Shown here in pieces: positions 30,549 through 43,822 of a DNA stretch of 64,000 nucleotides. Below the pieces are notes generated by a model, which was given only the letters and a program-made list of their open reading frames with translations, ran no database searches and was not told the origin of the DNA. This stretch comes from Notospermus geniculatus (taxonomy: Eukaryota; Nemertea; Pilidiophora; Heteronemertea; Lineidae): assembly GCA_002633025.1 (NCBI GenBank), contig NMRB01000009.1:833691-897690 (forward strand). The letters are read 5' to 3'. Each line of letters starts with the position of its first letter. Position 1 is the first letter of the stretch. The translations under genes were made by a program, and so were the position numbers.

Positions 30549-33500
30549 TCTGCTATTGACTCAAAAGTCCCCCCCCCCCAAATGAAAATATAGATTTTCC
30601 TTAATGCCCGCCGCGCCGTAGGGATGGTCAAATGTTTCGTACGATTGGTTGAAAATTCAGATTCAGTGCCTAAACGGCGTATGAAGATCCTCATGTGAGG
30701 TATCGAGCATATTCAAAAAAAAATAGAAAAAAAAATTGGTGAAAATTTGGACATGTAGGCCTACAGTGAAAAGCAATATTGCACATCAAGGAATTCGCGA
30801 GAACGTGACGGGTATAGATCTACTCTATGCACCTGCCTATGAAATTGATTCCCCTCGTCTGTCACTATGATTCTTATTCTAAGGCCTAATCGGATCAAAC
30901 GAATTGAATGTTTCAGGGTGGGGAGGTTGTTGCATAACTACCTTTCACACTCCCGCAATTAGAAAAGAATGGGCAGTTTTAGCCCAGCGATTTCGCGTAG
31001 TGAAAAATGAAATTGGCAACCTCACCACGTGCATGCGCCTTAAATTTTTATGCATGAAGCGTTCCATTGTGACCCGTCGTTCTGGTTGGCTTAAACAGAA
31101 TAATCGAGATAATTTGGGATTACCCGGTCCAATGGGTGCGAAACTCAAATCCAAACGGGATTGGAGGGATGGGGTAGTTGAAACACGAGCTCACGAGTTG
31201 AAGTCGAAACGCAAATGTGACGTCATCTGATGCGGTGCCCGGATGGTCACGTGACCTATGTGGCGTTTGCTTCAAACGACATTTTGCAACTTTGCACAAC
31301 GACCAAATTCTCCCTGAAAATGCGACCTCTAAAAGTTGATTACAGTCTGGTGAGTAAGTGAAATGCTGAGAGTACATCTTGAGAACGCCCAGGGAATGTC
31401 AGTGTATCTTCTCGATGTTGATTTTAGGCCTTTGAGGGAGAGGAAATCGCGGGGAGTCGGCGGGCGGCGGAGAGTTGATTTCACATCGCGTCTACGTGCG
31501 TGCGGGACTGCGGTCATTCATGATTCTGTACATAAGGCGTAGACATGCTAGAGCACCGAAGCTTTCCATGAATGCGACCGTATGTAGGCTTAAATTGACC
31601 CGGAAAATCTGCAAATAGCATAGAGGGTGTGGTGTATTACAGTCTTGCCAGCTTCTAGGACTATGCGTCTCTTAGTGATCGAGGCCTACAATACAGGCAT
31701 ACAATGTTGCACGCAGGTGACATCGATCGTGACATCATCCTCGGTGTCGGAGTCATGTGGTGCATCAATCAATAGCGAGGTCTAGGTCTGATGATTCTTT
31801 GCTACCCAGTCAAGTGATGTAACAAATGGGCCGCTGTTTTATGATCTAAAAACGTATAGTCATGATAGTAGGCCAAGAAAAGAAATCTTGTTTGATTGGT
31901 TAGTTTGGGCCGTGCTCTGTGGTTGTGCACACCGAGGTACGCCTATTACCACTCATCCCATTTGAGAGCTTGGTTGGCACAGATCATAATGATTAGGCCT
32001 ACTTTCAGGTACCACATAAATGTATAAAGTTACTCCGGACAGTGGCTGTGTTATCTCACTTCTTACAAGATTCTCAAAGGTAATAGTGTGGTAAGGCTAC
32101 AGTAAACTGATGTGAAGAAATTGTGCAAAAATGTAGGAGGCTAGGCCCTACATGTGATGGAGGCAACTGATGTAAGTGAAAGCAGGCCTACTACACTTAG
32201 CTGTTTGTTACGGTACTGAATCAGCCTTATCTGTACGTTATAGACAAATAGACCTATACAACTCATGGATCAGTGACAAGTTATCTTTTTCATTTCAGTG
32301 GGTGTGTCAGGACTCAGGAGTGTCGACCTGCTGAGGTGAGGTGAATGACCATCTGTTGTAACTGTCTCAGTTGGGGGAAACCTCTGCGGTGTTAACTAAA
32401 CCTGACTCTGATGCAGTTACGACAGGCAAGGTCAAAAGAAGATAAGTCCTCACTGAAGACATGTGGAAACTGGTAGGAACATTAAATTTCCTCTTAGGCC
32501 TACTGTCTCATCTAAAATTTGTCTCCCTCTTTGCAATAGATGTAGACCTAGGCCTTCTGGAGCAATAGACACTCTGACTATTGCATGAGTAAGCCTATCA
32601 TGGTTAAAGTGGGCTGGGTACTCCTTGTGTTGGAGAAAGGGGTCAGATTTAGGGACAATACCCTACAGTGTTGAGTTAATAAACAGGCCTAAAATGAAAA
32701 AAATCCTGATCTCTGCCCAGCTGAAAGTTCACAAGTCCAGTGAATTTGTCAATCTGAGCGATAATAATCGAGATGAATTTTAAAAGAACTATAAATACAA
32801 TATAGGCCCTAAATGCTTCGTGCTTGAAATATTAAATTCATGTTTCCTTATACGTCTGATACTGATGGTGATAGTACCACGAATTTTGTCACATCTCCTG
32901 CACTCTTTGAACATCTTCCCTTTTAGAGGTTTCTTGTTCATGCAGGCCTGCCTGTTCCATAGGGAATCTGCATTCGAGATGTCAAATGACATGTCCAGAA
33001 CAAAATATTTTGCTCCTCTGTTGAAAAGTGGATGGCGTCGTCTGTCTCTCCGTCCGTAAACTTTTGTTCGCCTGCGTGGTAACTTCGATGATGAGGGTGA
33101 TCGTCTAACTCGGTGGTGCAAAGAACCCTGTTGCTTTTTTGGGGCAAAGGTCAAGTTCACAGTTGTCGAAACTCAAGTTCTTCCAGTCAGACCCCACGCA
33201 CTGTACTTCGCAATCGCGGGCGCGCCGTTTTTCGTTGGGAGAGAAGAATTTCGATGTTAAGTTAAAAGCAGGTAGGTAGCCAATATCGCGACAGTCGAGT
33301 TATCTTCTGGGCAAAAATGTACATGTGTACATGTAGGCCTATGTGCAGTGTGCAATTTGTAATGTGTAATGTGTAATGTGTTCGTCTCATAATTCTAAAC
33401 GCTTCATCCGAGCGCTAAGAAAAGTTGAAGTGTTGGTTGATTCCATTATGATATAAAGGCCTATGTAGTGCCGGCGATTTATGCTTTGTCCATTAGATGG

Positions 33501-34054
33501 CATCTCTTTCTACTGTTGCAAACTGTCATTTCGAGTAGGAAGCAGTAGAGCAAGGTAGTCTTCATCACAGTGGCATTTGCCCACATAATTACGATTTTTG
33601 GTGGTGACAACTCCTGGGAGTTTTGTTCTTTCGAAGCCAGATGTATTTCGCGTCGCTTGGCAGATTTGATAAGTGACGCTTGGAGATTACTGGAATTTTT
33701 GCTGCCGATCGGATTAAATCGGACACTAAAACAGAAGCTATGACATGAGTAATTCACTTCTTCAGTAAGTTCTAATGTCTGTTTGATATGTTGACACGAG
33801 AGTTTAAAGCTGACATTAACGGGAAAAATCATATCGATTCTTTAGAACAACAGAGCAACGGCTTAGGTTCTACTTGCATAAAAATCATTGCCCGCTTTCG
33901 GAACAACAAACTTGTGAAGGCACTTTATCCACGCCCACCTTCAAACACTGCCATTGGCTGGAAATAAATAGTCAGTCGACCTCGCACTGCTTCGGTCTGC
34001 CGAATCGGGCGAGATCCGCCGTGATGCCTTGTACCTTTTGCCTTTGCAAGGGCA
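30549..34054. other. intergenic, no gene seen
   Basis: AT-rich with scattered AGGCCTA words. Open frames of up to about 120 codons (for example 32789-33160 and 33479-33832, minus) have no family resemblance or splice support. Confidence 0.35.
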
Positions 34055-34166
34055 CGTTGATAGCCCTATCCAAGTGAGGAACATGAGTAGCTCGAGATGG
34101 CCTCTTCCGTACTACCAGGGCCGATAGTGCTATGGCTTCGGCCCTGACGGAAAAATCAAATACAAA
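34055..34166 (+). repeat. SINE tail copy
   Basis: CCAAGTGAGGAACATGAGTA, then GAGATGGCCTCTTCCGTACT, CAGGGCCGATAGTGCTATGG, CTTCGGCCCTGACGGAAAAA; same tail as the SINE at 43576-43822. Confidence 0.65.
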
Positions 34167-36186
34167 TACAGGGATCTCTGGGTAGGTTAACTGATATTGT
34201 CAATAGGGTAAAATCCCGACGAAAGTGACCGTTGCCGATTGATGATGATAAAATGTAAGATACTTTTGAATGAACGAAAATCTCTCGACGGTCAGATAAC
34301 AAATTCTGACAAAAAACAGTCACTGGTTTTTATACTCCGAAACTTCACTTGCAAAACAAACAAGTTACTAAGTGTCATTTTCATTGGAACTCGTTTTCTG
34401 TTGAAAGAAATTTGTGGAACTAAAACTAAAGACCAGGTACTCGATTTCAAAGGTTGTATTGGCTTACATCAACGTTATATATTTTCAACAAACAGACCTT
34501 CCCCAAGAGAATATGATCAAAGGTCGTATTCGAGTCAGTCCGTTTCTTGCAAAAGTGAAGTTTGGACATTGGAGCATTGACCTGACACATACCTGTCCTG
34601 TGGAAAGGCTATCGCTTTTCAATTCCCTCAGCTCCGTCTTTGTGCGTAACAGGATTCGGACAAAGAGAAATGTTTCAGTGGGAAAGTAAAAACAATGTGT
34701 TTCACTACAGACTTAAGGAAATGAAAAATTAGTCAATAGTTTTCTTGTTCTTCTCTAAGAAGGAAGAAAATAGTGTTTCTTCCAAGGGACCAGAAGCGAA
34801 TACATGTATCTCTTTTTATGGCCCAAGTCAGCAAGGAAGTTGCAGACTGTAGTGCAAACAGAGTATAAAAACGCTCTCTGCAAAGAGCAGAAAGCTATGG
34901 AAATATCTATCAATATGGAGTTTTTTTCAAAATGATACGTGATAGAAAAAAGGCCTCAGCGTATTCTGGACAAATTTCAATACGTACACCTCGAAAACAA
35001 CCTCACTTAAAAAGGGTGAAAAAAGAACGTCTTTGCACGCGGAAATGTGAATGAAAATGAATGACTTCCGTCTTGGCCTTGGTTTAGCGTCACACTATAC
35101 ATGGCAAATTGCCATACAATACTCGTCAGGTTCTTGCCAGTCACTGGCCCCTTTGAATCCTTAGAACACTGAACCCTTTTCCTGGTCCCTCGTGGTCAGT
35201 CCGCGTAGTACCAATTTCACTTAACCTTTTTGAAATCTGTCACATTCCCTCACCAAGAATGGATTAGGGACGATAGGGAGGGATCAAGTTTAATGCATTA
35301 AGAGGATTACAAAAATACGATCAAGGATATCTGTTTTTATACCCTTGAGACAGTGATCAAAGAATGAACCCAAACTGAGAGCATGGTTTACGTTACATTT
35401 TCTGGTTTTAACGCCATCTTGTGGGCTGTCTCGTATGGTACAGTTCTGATGAATGAAAGATCACGTCATTGCGCTGTAAGGGAGTTTTTTTACACTCCTG
35501 AAGATCTGCGCAACCCGAAAGCATGAACGTTATAACGGCGTTCACGCCTCGGCTTCCAGCAACTTTTCCTCAATGCGAGACTCATATAGATGGAGGGAAT
35601 TCTGAGATACGCTGTGAATGTCTATGGCATAGCATTTTTCTTTCCTACACAAATATCAAAGAAGGAAGTCAGAGATTAAGATCGGCAAAAAAGGGGAGGA
35701 CGTGCGATCCTGGGGCTTTTGTCTCGTCTGAGCATCAGTAGAAATCACTTATTTCTTCTGTTAGTGTCAGTTTTTCCTTCCATCATTATATTGAACATAT
35801 GACCTTTCAAGTCATCAGTTTCCATTGTGTCCGTCAAAAAAAGATTCCAGTGCCTGGCATCCTCTCTCTGAAACATTTCGGAACCCTTTGCAAAACGATC
35901 ACAGTATTCATCCAAATGATGCATCTTTCAAGATGGAGTTTTCCTGGTTTATGAACGGTCAATTTTTCGGCCTGTGAAAGTACTGTCATGACTGTCCAAC
36001 TGTTCCTTCTCTCCTAAGTCGTGGAGATCCGAAGCATCTTTGTCTGTAGACATTTTGAAAATACCCGAAATCCTTTGCACGAACTGCTGAGATGAGCCTG
36101 AGCTCCAGCGATTACCATTCCCATTGGTGATTTTGGCAGCATCGTGATGGTTTCATCATGCCTCGAGAGACGGCGTTGACACCAGA
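34167..36186. other. intergenic, no gene seen
   Basis: No supported feature until the TATA box at 36187. Confidence 0.35.
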
Positions 36187-36192
36187 TATAAA
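36187..36192 (+). promoter_or_regulatory. TATA box upstream of the signal-peptide exon
   Basis: TATAAA in the context CCAGATATAAAACAG, about 200 bases before the ATG at 36395. Shorter upstream ATGs (for example in AAACATGGCTAG) lie between. Confidence 0.35.
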
Positions 36193-36394
36193 ACAGCTGA
36201 TTTTCTGACGAGCCGAAACATGGCTAGCATGCTGGTTTGGTGGCTAATTGATAGCTACAACGGTGAAAAATAACTTGAAAGGGCACGTAGCCTACACGAG
36301 ACAACTGGTGGCAGGGCCAAATTTTGGCGGGATACTTGGAATAGCCGATTTGTCAATGAGTGAGGTCGTTTGGAACTGGCGGTGGATTATGACC

Positions 36395-36562
36395 ATGGAG
36401 TGCGTGCGAGCGGTGTTATTCATCTTGCTTTCTTCTCATTGGAGTTATGCAGGTAATCCTGACTTCATTAATTCTCATTCCTTTCCTCCTGTCTACAGCG
36501 AGTGACAGTACTGTAGCCACTTCCGAATTGACGACCACGGCTCAGTCTGCACCAAAGACCTA
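36395..36562 (+). CDS. possible small secreted protein or signal-peptide first exon
   Basis: ATG in an ideal context (GACCATGG) opens MECVRAVLFILLSSHWSYA, a textbook signal peptide: short charged start, hydrophobic core, small residues at the cut. It ends in phase 1 at GCAG|GTAATC (36452/36453), the usual phase after a signal exon. A pyrimidine-rich acceptor CTCCTGTCTACAG follows after only 46 bases; using it gives 21 more residues (ASDSTVATSELTTTAQSAPK, T) and a TAG at 36560-36562. If that intron is not used, the exon probably joins one I cannot find further on. No family assigned. Confidence 0.4.
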
Positions 36563-39321
36563 GTCGACAGGAAATCCCAACGCGGACGCCTGTTGTCACA
36601 CAAAGCCAATCAAAATGCTTCTAACCTTGAATGGACCAATGAATGGTTAATTGGGGAAACCAATCAAAATGTTTCTTACCTTGAATTGACCAATGAAAGT
36701 GTTGACCAATCTGGTTAAATATTTCGGAATAGTGGACATCTGCCACACCCAACTCTTATAATCGCGTGTGGGCCCGCATCCCTCGAGGAGGTACATTACG
36801 TTCTGATCCCTCTGTGTAAGCAATACTTTTATTGGAAAAATGAATACGAACATCAGGGATTTACACCTGGCTCAGCTGAAACCGGGGTCGAAACCAGGAC
36901 AATATCTACAGATATGAAAGGCCATCACCGATGTACTTACTGCTCAGACCATGAAGAGATAACACCATATTGTCTCCTTTGATGTTGTTCTCACTGCTGG
37001 TTGAACAAACCTATTAGATGGCGTTACTAAAATCTTGTAACGTCGCTTGAAAAGATTACTAATCCTATGATATCTTTGCCGGCAAAGCCCGATGATAAAT
37101 AAGATTTCACGAGCCCTTGTCATCTTAGTCATGATGTTCATACTCTCATCAAAGAGAGCCAGCAATAGTTGCATTTATTATTACATATATACTCGCCGTT
37201 AAATTGCTGATCCTTTCTTTGACTAGCCATCGCGTTTTGTAGTGTCATAGGGGCTATATAAGGATATAGCCCAGGATATAGCACAAAGGTGTTTAAGATT
37301 ACGCCTGTAAACTTGGGCAAATACATAGAAGTTCCTGTGCACTGTTTCATAAGTTGTCAGGGGCATGAAGAGTAATCATATGTGAGCACTTGGTTTGAAC
37401 TGTTTTCAAAGTCAGCGTAGCAAGGAAGTTGGAGAGCCAGACTCTACCCTTCCAGACGAGCGAGAAAAATCAGCGTAACATAGTATTACTTTTACATGTC
37501 ATGAATTATGCATTTACTACCATATAACAGGCCAGTCTCCTCACTAACTTATGGGTCCCTCAACGTAGCATTCTAATAGGGATGGTTATCATACGCATAT
37601 TGGTGGGTAATAAATCACTGATTTACGCTCTGTTCTCACCGAACGCAACGTACTTTGCACCAAATAATATCCGCTGGAAGGTTAGAGTAATGCAATAAGG
37701 ACCGAGACATAATTTCCTCTGCCTACTTCATTCTCAAATGCAAACAAGTCTCATCGCATCCTCAAAGATCATTATAAACGATACCTCCTTGTTGACAAAA
37801 AGCTACAAAGGTTCTGCTTGAAGCTTTTCGTCAAGATGTAGCGGAGTGTTGACACATTTAATGGGAAATATCGTGTCTTCTTCCCTATCATCTCCTCTTT
37901 CTACTCAAAGAGGAAGGCGGACACATTTTCTTATTTGCTGACTCAGTCATCATCGAAAGGTTGAAGAACGCATGGCTTCCGATGATGATAACGAGTTCGT
38001 TTGCGCCGCGGACGTTGCTGGATTGTTTTTGCCCAACCAAGCTCTCCGTAATCACCGTACAAATGATGGTGTATGCAGCTTCAGTTACGTTATTCAGAAT
38101 ACCTGCTTGTTGGAATAGGAACCAAGTTTCCCTTGTTCGCTATTGAGTACAACCAACAGAACTGAAATAGATTATGCCATATTTAGTACAACCAAAAGAC
38201 ATGAAATACGATACGTCATCGTAACAAATACATGTATCTGGTGTCCCTTTCTGCCAAGTTGCCGTTACAACAGTGAGTTGCACTAACTAGGATTACATAT
38301 TATGAGAGAATTGGAGACGAATGAGTAATATTAGCACTATCTGACAACCTGTCAGATTGAACATATAGATGCTATACATGTATTAGCAGTATTTACAGAC
38401 CCATTTCCATCAAAACGTAAATATTTTGCAGGAGGCTTCTCACTGTTCATTGCCTCGAGAATACAATGTATCATGTTCTGAGATCATCTAACAACGTACA
38501 ACAATGCTGAAAATTGGCCAGGATTTTGCGTAAAATGGCTTATGAAAAATAACTTTCAGTCCCCAAGGATTAACCTGAAGGTCATTTTACTTGGGCAGGT
38601 GTTACACCGGTCTGTGTTGCTGTTCTTTAATGGTAAAAGTCTGTGATGACTCTAACCCTTTTTCTCAATGCGTCGACTAAATAGCTTGGCACACTAACCA
38701 AAATTCATAAGACAGTCGCTCGATTTTTGCATGGATGCATAAGATCTTGTAGCTCAGTATCCACGGTGATTCCTTGGAGCACTAAGTATTCCTTGGTGGT
38801 GAAATAGTGCCATGAGACCCTTTTAGGCAGTTGATTTCAGACACTGGAGTTACATGAAAGCGCAATCAGAGAAACATATCATTTCGCCTGTCTCATACAT
38901 CATTCTAAGTGTACCACTGAGTGTACGTTTATTTGTCCCAGGTAAGCACTTCGAAACAACATCCCATGCAATTCACATCCTCTTTCTTCACGAACGAGAA
39001 ACGTAAAATCACTATTTGAGCTGCAGCTATCAGGCTAGTGTTTTCTTATGAGATTGGAATCTGTCCCGAACGTGAGATACTTGAGAGTTAGGAAAGCTTT
39101 CAAAGTTTTATTACGGGTATGAGGGCGGAAGTTATTTTGTAATACTGTCATTTACGATGGGCTGCTGTCTATGCAAAGACCCTCATGATTCCCATTTCTA
39201 CAACATTAACCTCGTGTAAGTGATCCACTGTGTCTCCTTCAAAATGCTCTCGAGATATAGCTAAGTGGAACTGTCTATTCACCGCTACAGTCAACGTATA
39301 CTACTGCTCTGTCGTGGCTGA
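36563..39321. other. intergenic or intronic, no exon seen
   Basis: No supported exon. A short hairpin GGGCTATATAAGGATATAGC lies at about 37250. Confidence 0.35.
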
Positions 39322-39452
39322 GGTCTTACTAGGTATCCGCCACGGATTACTGACGACTACGTACGACTACGAGAAGATCAGTGCATAATGCATGCATGGG
39401 GTTACTGCCGCACGTAGTCGTCAGTAACCCGTGGCGGATACCTACTACGACC
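39322..39452. repeat. foldback hairpin
   Basis: The left arm from GGTCTTACTAGGTATCCGCC to ACGACTACGT pairs with the right arm ACGTAGTCGTCAGTAACCC to CGGATACCTACTACGACC, about 45 bases per arm with few mismatches and a 35-45 base loop. No ORF. Confidence 0.75.
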
Positions 39453-39529
39453 AACAATGAAGGGAGCCAACATGGTGCTCTCAGATGACATGCGTTCCGA
39501 GTCTTTGTGATGATCGATGGAACGACCTT

Positions 39530-40054
39530 GGGTGTCTAGAAAACTACGATTCAAGACCTTAGAGCTCCAGAAAAATGAGACCCACTAGAAAACTAAGATG
39601 TAAAAACTAGAAAACCATGGGTCTTATAGTTTATTGTAGTGAAGGGTCTTAGTTTTCAAATGGCGTCTTCGTTTTCTATTGTCTTAGCTTTGAACAGGGT
39701 CTTACATTTGTCTATTATAGAGGGTCTTGGCTTTCTAGTGGGACTCAGTTTTCTAGTTTGTTGGGTTTTAGCATTCTTAGCTTTCTAGTTGGTCCTTGTT
39801 CAGGATCATGTCTTGGCGTTTTAGCAGGTCTTAGTTTCCAACATGTAGTACTAGACTCTTAGCTTTCTAGTGGCTCTTAGTTTCTAGTAGGATATACATG
39901 CAGGACCTTAGCTTTCGAGTGGCTCTTAATTATCTAGCTTAGAGGATGTTAGTTTTCTAGGGTGGCTCTTTGTTTTCTTGTAATAATACAGGATCTTAGT
40001 TTTCTAGTAAGTCTTAGTTTCTAGAGTTACTGGGTCTTAGTTTTCTAGACACCC
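39530..40054. mobile_element. TIR element built from a repeated CTTAGTTTTCTAG word
   Basis: The ends GGGTGTCTAGAAAACTA and TAGTTTTCTAGACACCC are inverted. Inside, the same word (CTTAGTTTTCTAGT and variants such as CTTAGCTTTCTAGT) recurs roughly fifteen times at uneven spacing, first in the reverse and then mostly in the forward orientation. No ORF. It resembles a non-autonomous transposon in which the end motif has multiplied. Confidence 0.65.
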
Positions 40055-42317
40055 CTCATTCATGTCGGACTGCATTATTCCTTGGTTAGTTTTCATGAGT
40101 TTAGGCTCAAGCCAGTGGCCACAGCCCTCCCTCATGGTTTGAGAAAAAAGTGCTTCCCGTCGATATTCAGAGCGTTAACCAGCTGTGGTGGATGTACGAA
40201 CCTGCGACTCCTTGGTTACAGAACAGTGTCGGGTTACATCCGACAAGAGATATTGTTAATTGCACTAAAATTTAAAACGACTGTGTGTAAGTAATTGTGA
40301 TAGAACCGAATCCAATTTCTCGAAATCTGTCTGGATGGATTGCTGGCATGGGAGACGGTAATGGATATCCCAGCCTCGTCTGTTGTTCATCACAGGGCAA
40401 TTACCGAGGCTGATTACACATCGGCTGTCTTAGACCATGTGCGGCAGTGTGGAACATGAATCGGGTGAAACTCAAGAATTTGATTATGAGAGAGATGATT
40501 TGATTCTCTCGGTTTCATTTCCCCATCATCTGTATGCGTTGATCGCTGATAAATGAGGCCGTGATGGAGCAGTAATATTGATCCTTCTCCCTCTGAACAT
40601 CTCAGACCATCTCAAACGTTAAGAGAAGCTAATGATCAGACAGACTGATATGCACATCAGATTCTCGGAGTCATCATCCGGAGAAAGTTTCCGTAGACAT
40701 TTCTCGGTTAATACTAAGTAAAGTGCAATCTGAGCTGTAGAGAATGGTAAATTACCCGCCTTCTCATATCCGAACGCACTCCGAATATCACCGAACTTAC
40801 ACGAAGATTCGTCACTGATGAAAGTGAGGCTCCTTGTGGAATGGTGAGAATGAGAATTCACCGATCCGAACCACCCTTACCTTTGCTTTACCGCTGAAAA
40901 TAATCCAGAGAATGCCGCTGAGGTTCATCGTTTTATATTGTTGATTAGCTTGGAGGCATTTTCAATCTCTATCGTATCGACATGAAGTTTGAGACAAAAA
41001 TTAATTTAGATTCAATTTAAAGCAATAAAACCGAAGGTACCCGCCATATAATCCCCAATTCCAATATGGCGTGCTCCTTCCATTTCTTTTGGTAAAGCAT
41101 TTTAATATTCGTGTACACAGTTTAACTGAAAGTACAATTAAAATACGGAAAGTTAAAGGAAACTTCGCATTTTTCTTTGATGTTCGAATGTCGGCGAATA
41201 AAAGGCTTTTCAGAAGCAAGTTATCGGGTTTTTCCCACGACAAAAGCATGAATAAAATGTTTCTAGTGCGAGTACTGCTGGCAGGCATCTGAATAACACG
41301 GGAGGTGTGTGTGCATAACACGACCAAAGTGCCATTTCACATAAGATACCAGTTTTTCGCATTGTTATCCATTTTCTAATTCTTTTTTTCGCAACCACGC
41401 AGAAGTTGTCTTCTAAAAAGGTTGGCGGATAACGGAGCGTACGTCTTACATACTTTACTTGTGAAGCGAACATCGTTTTCCTTCTTTTGTAGGATAGATT
41501 TACAAGAAACCAATGTGTTGACAACATCGGGGCTTTCCCTAGGAACATGAATAATCCGTATTTTCACCATCCAGGCCCATTTATTTGCACTAGCAAGAAA
41601 TAGACATCAAATTTCGTTAAAAATACAATATAATACTGAATAGGAAAAAAGAAGTAGGTCCATAGGGCCTACTGTAGAAAGTTAACTCTAACTCTCCGTT
41701 TTCCATTGAATCTTGGTTTTTCTTCAGCATTACCGCACAACTTGCGCCCTCTGGCAAAATTCCACGAACAATCAAGCCCCGAAAGTAAACATTTTGCTTC
41801 TTCATTGCATTTTATAATAGCGGATTCCATATCTCCTTCCGTTGCAGAAATGTTTTTGCTCTTGTGCATATACATGTACAGCAATAGTCTTTCCAACTCT
41901 TAGTCTGTTGTCACGGCACGCAAAGCGGGCAGCATCCTATATGGTGGAAACTATGTACCCTGGCGTCTCAGGTATTTGAAAATGACAAGGCCAATACTCC
42001 GACAAAGTTGCTTCTTGTAAAAAGGCGACATCATTTGCAACGAGAAATTCATACAGCTCTGCTTAACTCTTGACTGATAGATTCACTGCTTGACAGCAGC
42101 TGCCACCTGTTGAGTGGTGACATCATTCACGCTACTCTACAGTACCAAAGATTCTCGATTTGCTGCTCAGATAGTGAGCATCAACATCCGGGGCGTGAAG
42201 TGACATATTCAGATCACGTCATTTGATATCCAATTCCTTGGGCCCTGGATCGAAGCCCACAGCGATAAATTCACTAATTTATCTTGTGTTCAGCCGTCTA
42301 GTCACAATCCCCCGCGG
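40055..42317. other. intergenic, no gene seen
   Basis: Overlapping short frames on both strands; none supported. Confidence 0.35.
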
Positions 42318-42966
42318 NNNNNNNNNNNNNNNNNNNNNNNNNNNNNNNNNNNNNNNNNNNNNNNNNNNNNNNNNNNNNNNNNNNNNNNNNNNNNNNNNNN
42401 NNNNNNNNNNNNNNNNNNNNNNNNNNNNNNNNNNNNNNNNNNNNNNNNNNNNNNNNNNNNNNNNNNNNNNNNNNNNNNNNNNNNNNNNNNNNNNNNNNNN
42501 NNNNNNNNNNNNNNNNNNNNNNNNNNNNNNNNNNNNNNNNNNNNNNNNNNNNNNNNNNNNNNNNNNNNNNNNNNNNNNNNNNNNNNNNNNNNNNNNNNNN
42601 NNNNNNNNNNNNNNNNNNNNNNNNNNNNNNNNNNNNNNNNNNNNNNNNNNNNNNNNNNNNNNNNNNNNNNNNNNNNNNNNNNNNNNNNNNNNNNNNNNNN
42701 NNNNNNNNNNNNNNNNNNNNNNNNNNNNNNNNNNNNNNNNNNNNNNNNNNNNNNNNNNNNNNNNNNNNNNNNNNNNNNNNNNNNNNNNNNNNNNNNNNNN
42801 NNNNNNNNNNNNNNNNNNNNNNNNNNNNNNNNNNNNNNNNNNNNNNNNNNNNNNNNNNNNNNNNNNNNNNNNNNNNNNNNNNNNNNNNNNNNNNNNNNNN
42901 NNNNNNNNNNNNNNNNNNNNNNNNNNNNNNNNNNNNNNNNNNNNNNNNNNNNNNNNNNNNNNNNNN
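42318..42966. other. assembly gap (649 N)
   Basis: Unsequenced. Open frames drawn across it are meaningless. Confidence 1.
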
Positions 42967-43575
42967 TCCACTTATTTGAGGAGCGTGCATGACCAAGAAG
43001 GATTGACGATCCATCTTCTTCATTCTGGCGGGTCAGATGTGCATAAATTAGTGACCAGGCATGCAATGAAGGGGCAACTGAGGCCACAATGTCGAACATA
43101 TAAAATGCAAAAAATTATATTTTTCTAACTTTGGTAGGCCTACGGCAGGCAATGTCGAGTTTGGAGCGAGTCCCGGCCACCTGTGCCACACACTTTTAGG
43201 GAACAACTAGTGCCCCACGCATACTATTTTGCCCTGAAGTGAATCCCCACCTGATACATTTTATAGTACTGGCGTATCCATGTCGAGTCCCCCACTTCCA
43301 AAATACTGCAGACTGGCGAGTTAGTGTCGAGTGCCTGAGGAGGGGGGGGTCCGGGATTAACTTGATAGCTGCATAAGCGTCCCTGCAAAAAATTCAAAAA
43401 ACCTTCGACGTCTGTTCGGTGGTGGTGGTTACTAGTACATGTATATTCTTGTGTATAGGCCTAATGCAATCATTGCACGACGCATTGGTATCACTTTGAG
43501 TCGAAGCATAAACTCTACCCCAGTTGTCATGCCACCATTGCAAGAATATTCTCGGACATGCAAGTTAAGTCTGTT

Positions 43576-43822
43576 GTATTTTTCCATCAGGGCCGAAGCC
43601 AAGGCTTCATTGGTCCTGGTAAGTACGGAAAAGGCCATCTCAAGTTACTCATCTTCTCACTTGGATGGGGTCTTCTGCTTGCCCTTACAAATGCACAAGG
43701 CTTAGTGTCTCATGTGACGAACGTGGGCGTGGCAGGGATGATTAATCCCATGGGGCCTAGGCTGGATTAGAACCCATCTGCCGCTTGCTTAGCGACCTGC
43801 TACCCACTGGACAATCAGGGCT
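43576..43822 (-). mobile_element. full-length tRNA-derived SINE
   Basis: Read on the minus strand: tRNA-like head with box A-like GTGGGTAGCAGGTCGCTAAG and box B-like GGGTTCTAATCC, a middle part of about 90 bases, then the tail GAGTAACTTGAGATGGCCTT, TTCCGTACTTACCAGG and CTTCGGCCCTGATGGAAAAA. Tail copies occur at 9888, 34055, 51456 and 59070. Confidence 0.7.

Noticed and set aside
42223-43128. Long frames of 230-301 codons on both strands
   Set aside because: They are mostly the N gap; no coding information.
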